Both the position numbers and the translations under genes were made by a program. Shown here piece after piece: positions 56,367 to 64,000 of a stretch of DNA of 64,000 bases. The DNA comes from Actinomadura luzonensis (GTDB taxonomy: Bacteria > Actinomycetota > Actinomycetes > Streptosporangiales > Streptosporangiaceae). The notes under the pieces were generated by a model. It was not told the DNA's origin and did no database searches. It saw only the letters and a program-made list of their open reading frames with translations. Where the stretch lies: the NCBI RefSeq assembly GCF_022664455.2, contig NZ_JAKRKC020000002.1, forward strand, positions 2,852,001-2,916,000, in the 5' to 3' direction. The number at the start of each line of letters is the position of its first letter. Within the stretch, counting starts at the first letter, position 1.

Positions 56367-58460
56367 GTGAACCCCGGAAGCGAGTACGAGCCGCCGACCA
56401 CTCCGTACCCGTACCCCGGCCAGGAGGGCCAGGACGGCCAGGAGGGTCAAGACGGCCGGCCGCCGGCCTCGCCGGGCGCGCACCCCCATCCGGCCCCGCC
56501 GCGCCAGGACCCGTACGCCCAGCACCCCTACGCCCCGCCCGCGCCGCCGCCCCAGGGCCCCTACGCGCAGGGCCCCCAGCCCCAAGGCCCCTACGCGCAG
56601 GGCCCCCATGCTCAGGGCCCCGCCGCCAACGGCTGGCCGCCGCAGAGCGGCCCCCAGTTCTCGGGCCCGCAGCCCTCGGGTCCGCAGCCCTCGGGTCCGC
56701 AGCCGTCAGGCCCACAGGCGGCGGCTCCTTACGCGTCTGGTCCGCAGGCGGCGGCCCCGTACGCGCCCGGCCCGAACGTGACGACCCCGTATGCGCCGGG
56801 CCCGCCGGCCGCGGGCCCGTACGCGACCGGGGCGCGCGCGGCGTACCCGATGGGGCAGCCGCAGAGCGGCCCCCAGCAGCCGGGCGCCTGGCCGCCCGTG
56901 CCGCCGTCTGTGCCTCCCGCCGTGCCGCCGTTGTGCCTCCCGCCGTGCCGCCGTCTGTGCCTCCCGCCGTGCCGGCGCCGCCTGTGCCGCCGCCGCCCGG
57001 CACCGGCGCCACCGTGCCCCGGTCCCCGCCCCGGCGCGCCGGGGCGGCCGGGCTGGCTGATGCCCGCGCTGGCCGCCGGTCTGGTGGTCCTGGTGGCGGC
57101 CGGCGGCGTCGGCGCGTACGCCCTCTACTCCGGCGACACCCCGACCGGCCCGCCCGAGACCGGCGGCAGGCCCGGGACGTCCTCGTCGGCCCCGGTGGCG
57201 GCGGTCGGCGCGGCCGGCCCCGACGTGTGCGCCATGCTCCCCAAGGAGGAGGCCGACCGCCTGGTGCCCGACGCCACCGTCGCCAAGAGTTCCAGGGACG
57301 GCGAGTACACCGTCGACTTCGGCTGCAACTGGGTCAACCGCCGCATCTCGTTCGGCGAGTTCTGGCGCAGCAGGGAGATCGACGTCAAGATCGCCCAGTA
57401 CAAGGGCGAGGGCGCGAAGACCGGCCGCACGATGGCGCAGAACTCCTACGAGGTGGAGTACCGCGGCGGCAAGTACGCCGCCACCGCCAAGCCGTCGCTC
57501 GACCCGGACGAGAAGGAGTACATCTCCCCGCTCAAGGACGTCCCCGGCGTCGGCGACGGCGCGTTCGCCCAGTACACCTGGCGCCGCGACAAGCTGCTGT
57601 GGTACTCCTTCGGCACCGCGCACGCCCGCGTCGGCGACTTCACCATCGAGGTCAGGTTCCAGGCCGACCAGCAGAAGAAGGACGCCCAGATCCTGTCGAA
57701 CGAGACCCGGCAGTCGATCACCGAGGACAACGCGCTGCGCGAGGTGAGCGGCCTGGTCGGGCACTTCGCCAAGGGCGTGGCCGCCTGGCAGGCCCGGCAC
57801 CCGAACGTACTGGCCAAGGCCGACCAGCCGGCCGTCACCTCCTCGCCCACCGCCCGGCCGTCGGCCTCGCCGACCGTCCTCGCGGCCTTCCCGGCCGCCT
57901 GCACGGCGGTGGGGGCCAAGGCGAGCGAGCTGGTGCCGTCCCCGACGACCCGGGCGCGGCTGCTGGAGGACGGCGGGGACACCCAGACCGAGTGCCGCTG
58001 GCTCAACCTCGACCTGCCCGGCGACGCCGAGGGGATCAAGAAGATCCGCAGCGTGCTGATCACCGTCCACTCCTTCAGCGACCGCACGGGCGCGGCCGAC
58101 GAGACCGGCGCCAGGTCCTACTACGCCACGCAGCGCGGCGGCGACAAGAACATGGCGGGCTCGTCCATGGGCGGCATCACCTGGGGCGAGCTGGTGGACC
58201 TCGACGACCTCGGCGACCAGGCCTACCGGCAGTTCGTCGGGACCAGGCACGGCGACGTGGCCGCCGGCAGCGGCTCGGTGCTCATGCGCAAGGGCGCGGT
58301 GGTGGTGCGCGTCGACTACTCCGGCCACCAGCGGCCGGAGAACGCGGCGGCCAACTCGCCGAAGGTCGAGCTGATGTCCGAGAAGGAGGCCATGGCGGGG
58401 GCCCTGCCGATGGCCAGGCTGTTCATGCAGGAGATGACCAGGCAGCCGGTCGGCAGCTAG
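56367..58460 (+). CDS. Pro-rich membrane-anchored protein with two external Cys domains (697 aa)
   Basis: A cytoplasmic Pro/Gln/Gly/Tyr-rich N-terminus (~1-225) with PYAQGP- and QPSGP-type repeats, a transmembrane helix at about 232-255 (MPALAAGLVVLVAAGGVGAY), then two related external domains. The first starts PDVCAMLPKEEADRL with FGCNWV; the second starts FPAACTAVGAKASELV with TECRWLNLD. These resemble the external domains of the two kinases upstream. Residues ~190-225 are abnormally Cys/Arg-rich; the same DNA in the next frame reads VPPSVPPAVPAPPVP, so two compensating indels are suspected. It is likely a substrate or sensor partner of the kinases (inference). Confidence 0.82.
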   Translation: MNPGSEYEPPTTPYPYPGQEGQDGQEGQDGRPPASPGAHPHPAPPRQDPYAQHPYAPPAPPPQGPYAQGPQPQGPYAQGPHAQGPAANGWPPQSGPQFSGPQPSGPQPSGPQPSGPQAAAPYASGPQAAAPYAPGPNVTTPYAPGPPAAGPYATGARAAYPMGQPQSGPQQPGAWPPVPPSVPPAVPPLCLPPCRRLCLPPCRRRLCRRRPAPAPPCPGPRPGAPGRPGWLMPALAAGLVVLVAAGGVGAYALYSGDTPTGPPETGGRPGTSSSAPVAAVGAAGPDVCAMLPKEEADRLVPDATVAKSSRDGEYTVDFGCNWVNRRISFGEFWRSREIDVKIAQYKGEGAKTGRTMAQNSYEVEYRGGKYAATAKPSLDPDEKEYISPLKDVPGVGDGAFAQYTWRRDKLLWYSFGTAHARVGDFTIEVRFQADQQKKDAQILSNETRQSITEDNALREVSGLVGHFAKGVAAWQARHPNVLAKADQPAVTSSPTARPSASPTVLAAFPAACTAVGAKASELVPSPTTRARLLEDGGDTQTECRWLNLDLPGDAEGIKKIRSVLITVHSFSDRTGAADETGARSYYATQRGGDKNMAGSSMGGITWGELVDLDDLGDQAYRQFVGTRHGDVAAGSGSVLMRKGAVVVRVDYSGHQRPENAAANSPKVELMSEKEAMAGALPMARLFMQEMTRQPVGS
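56898..56968 (+). repeat. 24-nt tandem repeat with a 23-nt middle copy
   Basis: Units one (56898-56921) and three (56945-56968) are identical 24-mers. The middle copy (56922-56944) lacks a C near 56931, giving GTTGTG instead of GTCTGTG. The loss shifts the reading frame from VPPSVPPA to a Cys/Arg-rich sequence until about 57050. Confidence 0.85.
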
Positions 58461-61458
58461 GCGGGGGTGTCGCGGAGGCGTTCGACGCGGATGCCGCGCA
58501 GCAGCAGCTCCGCCACCACCACCGCGGCCAGCAGGCTGACCAGCAGGGCGGCGCCCACGACGAGCGCGACGGGCGCCGCCGCCACCTCGTGCGGCAGCGG
58601 CGGCGTCACCGGCGCCTCGGCGAACTGCGGGATCCGGCCGAGCGCCGCCCAGGCCGCCAGCAGGCCCGCCGCCAGCCCGGCGAGCGTGCCCGCCGCCGTC
58701 GTGACGACCTGCTCCAGCAGCAGCGCCACCCGCAATGCCCGCACCCGGGCGCCGGCGGCCTCCAGCGCGGCCAGCTCGTACCCGCGTCTCCTGGCGGCCG
58801 TCTGCAGGGCGAGCACGGTCCGGCCGAGCGCCAGCGCGGCGGCGGCCAGCGCGGAGGCCAGCAGCAGCAACAGCGCCAGCCCTGGCCCCTGCCCGGCGAA
58901 GGACGCCGTCAGGTCCGCCACGTGCCGCCGCGACACCACCGACAGCCCCTGCCGCTCCAGCTCCCGCTCCAGCGCGGCGGTGTCGCTGAGCCGGGTCCAC
59001 ACCTGGTGGACGGCCTTGTCGTGCACGCCGTAGGCGATCCGGTCGGCCTGCTCCAGGTCCATCAGGACGCCCGCGTCGGTCAGCCCGGGCGCGGCGGCCG
59101 CGTCGACGGCGGCCTTCACCGGCGCGGCGTAGCCGTTGTCCAGCCCCGGCACCGCCTTGGCGCCGACCGGGCCCACCACGACGGCGGCCGGCTCGGGGGC
59201 GTAGGTGTCCGGGCGCAGCGTCTGGTTGCCGGTCATGGTGATCGCGAACGAGCCGTCGCGGGCGTCCGGGTCCTCATCCACCCGCCAGGCGGGCAGGTCC
59301 AGGGCACGCCAGCGGCCCTGCTCGCGCACGGCCAGCCCGGTGACGGACACCCGCACGTACGCGGGCTCGTCGAACTGCGGAGGCGGCACCGGCTCGCCGC
59401 GGAGGGCGCGCAGCTCGCAGGTCTCCCGGGCGCAGGCCGGCGGCAGGTTCCAGGCGTGCGTGCCCGACCCGCCGCGCAGCTCGCCGAGCGGCAGCAGCGC
59501 GGGCCGCAGCGTCCCCGGCACGCGGAGGACGGCCGACAGCCGGACGGTCCAGCCTCCGGCGGCCGGTCGCCGCACCCGGACGCGGAGCCGGTCGCCGCGC
59601 AGCAGCACGCGCGGCGTGCGCGGGCCGGTCAGCGCGGCGGCGGCCCGCCCAGCGACGTGCCGCCCGCCAGGGCGGGCCGCCAGGCGGCGCCGATCGCGGC
59701 CAGCCGTTCCGGGTCGGCGGCGACGAGCTGGGGCGGGCCGGGCAGCGTGATCACGGGCGCGGCGGTGCGGCCCCCGGGGTCGGCGGCGCGCACGGCGGCG
59801 ATCAGCCGGGCCGGCTCGACCGGCCGCACGGTGATCGCGGTGGCCGCGCCGTTGTGGAACCTCGCGGCCTCGGCGTAGTCGCCCGACGTGGCGCTCCACG
59901 CCGACACCGCGAACGTGGCCAGCCCGAACGCCGCCCCCAGCACGACCACGCTGCCCGCCGTGACCGGCCCGCGCGCGACCTGCCGCAGCGCCAGGAACGG
60001 CCCGAGCCCGCCGTGCCGCCTGGTCACCCCGAACAGCCGCCGGCTGAGCGCCGGCAGCGCCCGGCTCGCCAGCAGCGCCACGCCGAGCGCGATCAGCCCG
60101 GGCACCGCCATCGCGCTCGACGCGCGCCCCGACACGTCGGTGAGCACGCCGGTCGCCAGCAGCTCGACCAGCCCCAGCGCGGTGACCGCGAGGACCACGG
60201 CGTCCAGCACCCAGCCGCGGGCCGACCTGCGCGGGGTGCGCCGCCACTCCTCGGTGACGGGCCGGGTGGCCACCCGCCAGGCGAGCGGCGCGGCGGCCAG
60301 CAGCCCGCCCAGCATGGCCGCGGCCCCGGCCAGCGCCGCCTCCACGGGGAAGGTGACAGGGATGCCGGCCGGCAGCAGCGCGCGGATCATCACGCGCGCC
60401 GCGGCGTGCCCGGCCAGCAGCCCGAGCGGCACCGCGGCGGCCAGCAGCAGCAGCGGCTCGGCCAGCGCGAACAGCCACACCCGGGCCCGGCCGAGCCCGC
60501 GCAGCCGGGCCAGCGCGATCTCCGGGCCGCGGGCCCGCACCAGGTCGCCGACGGTCTGGAAGAGCAGCATCCAGCCGAGCGCGACGAGCTGCGCGATCAC
60601 CAGGAGGGTGGGCACGCCGAGCGAGCCGGTGTTCGCGGTCACGACCCGGAGCGTGTCGGCGACGCGGGAGTAGACGATGGCCCGGCTGGTGCGCCCGGCG
60701 TTCTCGGCGGCGGCCTGCATGGCGGCCAGCCGGTCCAGGTCGGCGCCGTCGAGGCGGGCCGGGTCGATGGAGACGACGGCGTAGTCGGTCCAGCCGCCGG
60801 GGTCCTGGGCGGAGCCGATGGAGACGCCGGAGTTGACGACGTAGGTGTCCGTCCGGGTCTGCGGCACGGTGAACAGCGCGTCCGCCTTGTCCGGGCTGGG
60901 CTCGCCGGTGGGGGAGAACAGCGTGCGGCCGAACCAGAACGGGTCGGCCGCCGAGCCCGGCCGGTAGAGGCCGACGACGGTCAGCGGCGCGGGGTCGCGG
61001 CCCGTGGCGCCGGGGCCGCTCGCCATGATCGAGGTCAGCTCGACCGTCCTGCCCACCTTGAACCCGCTCGCCTGGCTGGCCATCACCTCGCGCCCGGCGC
61101 GCGGGCAGCGGCCCTCGGCGAGGGTGAGGTGCGCGCACTGCCCGTCCTGCCAGACCAGCGTGAACGCCCGCCGGTCGTCGTGCCGGCCGCTGGTGACCTC
61201 CATGCCGGGGATGGGCGGCCGGGTGAAGTCCGCGCCCGCCGTGAACGCCGCGAGCCTGGCCGCCAGGTCGCCCTCGGTCGTGGTGTACCGCCAGCCGCGG
61301 CCCTCCACCGGGGCCGCCGCCAGCGCGTCCCTGGCGATGGTGGTGCGGGCGGCGGCGGCGTAGATCGGGCCGACGGCGGCCGAGGCGATCGGCACGACCG
61401 CGATGAGCAGCACGACCAGCGACAGCGTGCGGCGTTCCCAGAGGCCGCGCCAGATCAC
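58457..61458 (-). CDS. FtsX-like ABC transporter permease, one apparent frameshift (~1000 aa)
   Basis: The membrane part of a MacB/LolE-type exporter. From GTG at 61458 it reads VVLLIAVVPIASAAVGPIYA (first helix), a large external domain, then a helix set around residues 260-480 (VIAQLVALGWMLLF, ALAEPLLLLAAAVPLGLL). The frame stops at 59629. The following DNA in another frame continues with an external domain and the expected last helices (GLALLLLLASALAAAALALG, VALVVGAALLVSLLAAVV), ending at 58457. The break lies at about 59630-59650 in a run of GCC/GGC triplets. It overlaps the ATPase gene by 4 nt, and its end overlaps the convergent Pro-rich gene stop by 4 nt. Confidence 0.8.
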
Positions 61459-62276
61459 GGCTCGGCCCTCCGCAGCGCGATGCCGTCCCGGAGCTCCTCG
61501 ATCCTGGCCATGGAGCCGGGCGGCAGCAGGTGGTGGTACTCGGGCGGCACCTGCACGGCGCCCTCCCTGCCGACCACCACGAAGTCCTCGCCGCGCCGGC
61601 CCTCCGCGCCGACCCGGCCGTCCCTGATCGTCACCGTACGGCCCAGCGCCTCGCCCACGGCGGGGTCGTGGGTGACCACGACCGCGGTCGTGCCGTCCCC
61701 GGCCGCGTCCCTGATCAGCTCGATCACCCGGCGTCCCGACTCCTCGTCGAGCTGGCTCGTGGGCTCGTCGGCCAGCAGCAGCCGGGGCGCGTTGGCGAGG
61801 GCGACGGCGAGCGCGAGGCGCTGCTGCTCGCCGCCCGACAGGCGCCCGGCGGGCCGGCCGGCCGCGTCGGCCAGGCCGACGCGGGCGAGCAGGTCGCGGG
61901 CCCGGCGCCGGCCCTGACGCCGGCTGCGGGCGGTGGCCCGCTGGGCGAAGGCGATGTTCTGGGCGGCGGACAGGTGGCCGATGAGGTTGCGCGACGGGTT
62001 CTGCAGCACCATGCCGATGTGCGTGGCGCGCAGCCGGTCCAGGGTGCGCTGGCCGAGCCTGCCGAGGTCCGCGCCGTCCAGCCACAGGCGGCCCGCGCTG
62101 GGCCGCAGCAGCCCGGCCAGCAGCCACAGCAGCGTCGACTTGCCCGCTCCCGACGGGCCGAGCAGCGCGACCGTCTCGCCCGCGTCGATGACCAGGTCAA
62201 CGTCGCGCAGGGCGACGACCTCGACGTCGCGCGCCCGGTAGATCTGCACGACGCCGTCGCACCTGACGAGGCTCAC
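61455..62276 (-). CDS. ABC transporter ATP-binding protein, MacB/LolD-like (273 aa)
   Basis: Walker A LLGPSGAGKSTLL, Q-loop VLQNPSRN, signature GRLSGGEQQRLALA, Walker B LLLADEPTSQLD and the switch His in VVVTHDPAV are all present. The C-terminus carries about 45 extra residues. GTG at 62276 overlaps the stop of the preceding ATPase gene, and the stop overlaps the permease start, both as GTGA. With the other ATPase it would form a heterodimer driving one large permease. Confidence 0.93.
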   Translation of the reverse strand: MSLVRCDGVVQIYRARDVEVVALRDVDLVIDAGETVALLGPSGAGKSTLLWLLAGLLRPSAGRLWLDGADLGRLGQRTLDRLRATHIGMVLQNPSRNLIGHLSAAQNIAFAQRATARSRRQGRRRARDLLARVGLADAAGRPAGRLSGGEQQRLALAVALANAPRLLLADEPTSQLDEESGRRVIELIRDAAGDGTTAVVVTHDPAVGEALGRTVTIRDGRVGAEGRRGEDFVVVGREGAVQVPPEYHHLLPPGSMARIEELRDGIALRRAEP

Positions 62277-62977
62277 GGCCCCCTCCTCGCCCGCCGGGCC
62301 GTGGCCGCCGGCGTCCGCAGCTCGATGACCCGGTCGCAGCGCCCGGCCGCCTCCGGGTCGTGGGTGGCGATCACCAGGGCGGCGCCCCCGTCCGCGACCG
62401 CGAGCAGTTCGTCCAGGACGAGGGCGCGGTGCCCGGCGTCCTGCTCGGCCGTGGGCTCGTCGGCCAGCAGCACCCGGGGCCGCAGCGCCAGCGCCCTCGC
62501 CACCGCGACCCGCTGCTGCTGGCCGCCGGACAGCTCCTCGACCAGCAGCTCGGCGAATCTCGCCACCCGCAGCCGGTCCAGCGCCCCGGCCGCCAGCCGC
62601 ATCGCCTCGCGCGGGGTGCGGCCCGCCGCCCGCAGCGCGACCTCGACGTTCTCGGCCGCCGTGAGCAGGCTGAGCAGCCCGTACGACTGGAGGACCAGCG
62701 CCAGGCCGGCCCGCAGGTCCGGGCGCTCGTCCAGCGGGACGCCGCCGGCCAGCACCCGGCCCGCCGCGGGTGGGAGCAGCCCGGCGAGCGTGGTGAGCAG
62801 GGTCGTCTTGCCGGAGCCCGAGGGGCCCATGAGCGCGACCCGCTCGCCCGGCCAGAACTCCAGCGTGAGATCTTCGATGATCGTGCGCCCGCCGGCCCGG
62901 CAGCTCAGCGCGCGGCAGGCGAGCGCCGGTCCAGGCGCCACGCGCGGATCATCCCCCTGACCGATGATCTCCGTCAA
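62273..62977 (-). CDS. ABC transporter ATP-binding protein (234 aa)
   Basis: Walker A LMGPSGSGKTTLL, Q-loop LVLQSYGLL, signature EELSGGQQQRVAVA, Walker B LLADEPTAEQD and ATHDPEA. It is the first gene of the three-gene ABC operon. The longest frame starts with TTG at 62977 and has no clear ribosome-binding site; a GTG at 62941 preceded by GGGGG is an alternative that keeps all motifs. A palindrome lies 14 nt upstream of the TTG. Confidence 0.9.
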   Translation of the reverse strand: MTEIIGQGDDPRVAPGPALACRALSCRAGGRTIIEDLTLEFWPGERVALMGPSGSGKTTLLTTLAGLLPPAAGRVLAGGVPLDERPDLRAGLALVLQSYGLLSLLTAAENVEVALRAAGRTPREAMRLAAGALDRLRVARFAELLVEELSGGQQQRVAVARALALRPRVLLADEPTAEQDAGHRALVLDELLAVADGGAALVIATHDPEAAGRCDRVIELRTPAATARRARRGP

Positions 62978-62990
62978 CGGTTAATACGGC

Positions 62991-63005
62991 TGCAACTAGG
63001 TTGCA
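62991..63005. promoter_or_regulatory. Palindrome TGCAAC-TAG-GTTGCA upstream of the ABC operon
   Basis: Perfect 6-bp arms with a 3-nt spacer in the 114-nt gap between the ABC operon and the PH-domain gene. It is next to the first ATPase start, where an autoregulated GntR- or similar-type repressor could act. No regulator gene is adjacent. Confidence 0.45.
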
Positions 63006-63091
63006 AGTGAGCCAAATACCGTTATGTCTGCAAGCACCTGAGCCGCGGGATCGGATCTGTCCAGTACAGGGGCATGGGCAGTCCGGGGAGA

Positions 63092-64000
63092 TCACGCGGC
63101 TCTCCCTTTTGCGTCGCGGGCGCGGGCGGGCGGCCGGTGCAGGAACGGCTCCAGCAGGCCGGGCACCGCCCGCGCCGCCAGGTCCAGGCCGTCGCCGCGG
63201 CCCACGTCCACGACCTCGTAGTGCCCGTCGCCCGCCGCCGTGGCGGCCGAGACCGTCACCAGGCCGGCGCGGCGCTGGAAGAACGACTCGGTGACCGTCC
63301 AGCCGGCGATGCCCGCCCGGTCCAGCGCGACCGTGCGCCGGACCAGCGCCCCGCTCCTGGTGACCAGGTGCTGGCGGGTGAGGGCGTGCCCCAGGCCGCG
63401 CGCCGCCGCCGCCGCGGCCCACAGCGCCACCGGCAGCGCCGCCGCCGGCACCGCCCAGACCCACGCCCGCAACCAGGGGAACACCCCGGCCCAGGACGCA
63501 GCCCCGGACGCAGCCCCGGACGCAGCCCCGGACGCCGCCCCGGCCGCGAGCGCCAGGGCCGACACGGTGACCAGCGCCCGCACGTACCGCCGCCGCCGCG
63601 CCGCCGGCGGGCGCGGCCAGCCTGGGCCACGCGTCCGCCGCCCGCCCTCGCGCAGGACCGCCGCGGCCAGGCGGGCGGCCCGGCGCGGGGAGCGGCGGGG
63701 TGAGCGCGCCGACGTCCTCGGTCTCGTTCTCCGCCTTGGCCAGGCCCGTGGCGACGGCCTGGACCCGCGCCCCGCCGCCCAGCCGCAGCAGCAGCGGCTC
63801 GCGCAGCTCCACCCCGCGCAGCCGCCGCACCTCCAGCGTCAGCGACCGGGACGTCAGCAGGCCGCGCCGCAGCCGCAGCCGCCCCGGCTCGCGGTCCAGC
63901 CGGTAGCGCCCCCACGACTCGGTGAACAGCGCCACCGCGCCCAGCGCGCCCACCGCGAGGTTCGCCGCCGCCAGCAGCCCGGCGGCGGGCAGCGGGCGAT
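63092..64000 (-). CDS. Bacterial PH-domain (YdbT-like) membrane protein, 5'-truncated, one apparent frameshift
   Basis: The gene runs off the right edge, so its start is missing. The part near the edge shows a helix (AAANLAVGALGAVALF) and a bPH2 domain (YRLDREPGRLRLRRG, VELREPLLLRLGGGARV). After GALTPPL the frame breaks at about 63690-63695; skipping one C in CCCC continues as PRRAARLAAAVLREGG, two hydrophobic segments, and a second bPH2 domain (HLVTRSGALVRRTVALD, TVTESFFQRRAG) to the stop at 63092. A four-copy 12-nt repeat lies between the domains. Such proteins sit in the membrane with PH-like domains inside the cell; the function is unknown. Confidence 0.72.
63495..63542 (-). repeat. 12-nt tandem repeat, four copies, in the PH-domain gene
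   Basis: Four consecutive copies of GACGCAGCCCCG (plus-strand reading; the last has one change) encode a GAAS series between the first and second PH domains. Confidence 0.85.

Noticed and set aside
63495..63542. CRISPR array
   Set aside because: The repeats are contiguous 12-mers without spacers, in frame within a protein-coding gene; no cas genes are present.
1..64000. tRNA or rRNA genes
   Set aside because: I looked for tRNA-like clover-leaf segments ending in CCA-type acceptors and for rRNA-like stretches in the intergenic gaps and found none convincing.

Overview
This window is high-GC actinobacterial chromosome. The evidence is strong GC bias in codon third positions, many GTG starts, 4-nt stop/start overlaps, and an actinobacterial-type respiratory supercomplex locus (ctaC-ctaD-ctaF, then ctaE-qcrC-qcrA-qcrB). 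The gene order NadA, ErpA, AdoK-like kinase, cox/bc1 genes, trpD and a DEDDh/UvrC-like protein matches a neighbourhood conserved in Actinobacteria, including Mycobacterium. The accessory content would suit a filamentous actinomycete such as a Streptosporangiales or Streptomyces relative; the genus is an inference I could not test.

Left part (1-15 kb), accessory and biosynthetic: after the tail of a SIMPL-domain protein comes an eight-gene minus-strand operon (6859 to 206). It encodes a Zn-alcohol dehydrogenase, a VioB-like ferritin-fold protein, an APCDD1-like domain protein, a second Zn-alcohol dehydrogenase, a MetX-like alpha/beta-fold enzyme, two Nif11-like small proteins and a second alpha/beta hydrolase. 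Divergent to it is a sugar-nucleotidyltransferase-like gene. A single-module KS-AT-ACP polyketide synthase follows, with two apparent frameshifts, beside an MmyB-type regulator and an STAND ATPase that lacks a DNA-binding domain. I recognise no known pathway here; it is the best candidate for an undescribed system.

15-28.6 kb, stress and signalling: one long minus-strand unit (24327 to 15149) encodes a DJ-1/PfpI protein, a ThDP enzyme, a DJ-1/AGE fusion, a STAS protein, GlgX, a second STAS protein, an anti-sigma-type ATPase and a SpoIIE-type phosphatase. This is partner-switching machinery embedded with carbohydrate enzymes and no adjacent sigma factor. Next is a convergent pair: a receiver/glutaredoxin-like/TrxR-like protein without its redox cysteines, and a cyclic-nucleotide-binding-domain histidine kinase preceded by a domesticated IS701-like transposase.

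28.7-35.6 kb, oxidoreductases: a five-gene minus-strand operon encodes a Tat-exported DyP peroxidase, a Tat-exported BBE-type flavoprotein, an EthD-like protein and two GMC oxidoreductases.

35.7-53.3 kb, core metabolism: NadA, ErpA, an AdoK-like kinase, a CBS protein, a TusA/cysteine desulfurase pair, the cytochrome oxidase and bc1 genes, an L,D-transpeptidase, TrpD, a receiver-like protein, a stand-alone Lrp ligand domain and the DEDDh/GIY-YIG protein.

53.3-64 kb, cell envelope: two overlapping membrane Ser/Thr kinases, a Pro-rich membrane protein, an ABC export-type operon (two ATPases and an FtsX-like permease with an apparent frameshift) and a truncated bacterial PH-domain protein with another apparent frameshift. 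Apparent single-base indels recur in G/C-rich repeats and C/G runs, so assembly error must be excluded before any of these genes is called broken. Several genes also carry in-frame 12-24 nt tandem repeats. I found no tRNA, rRNA, CRISPR array or complete insertion sequence.
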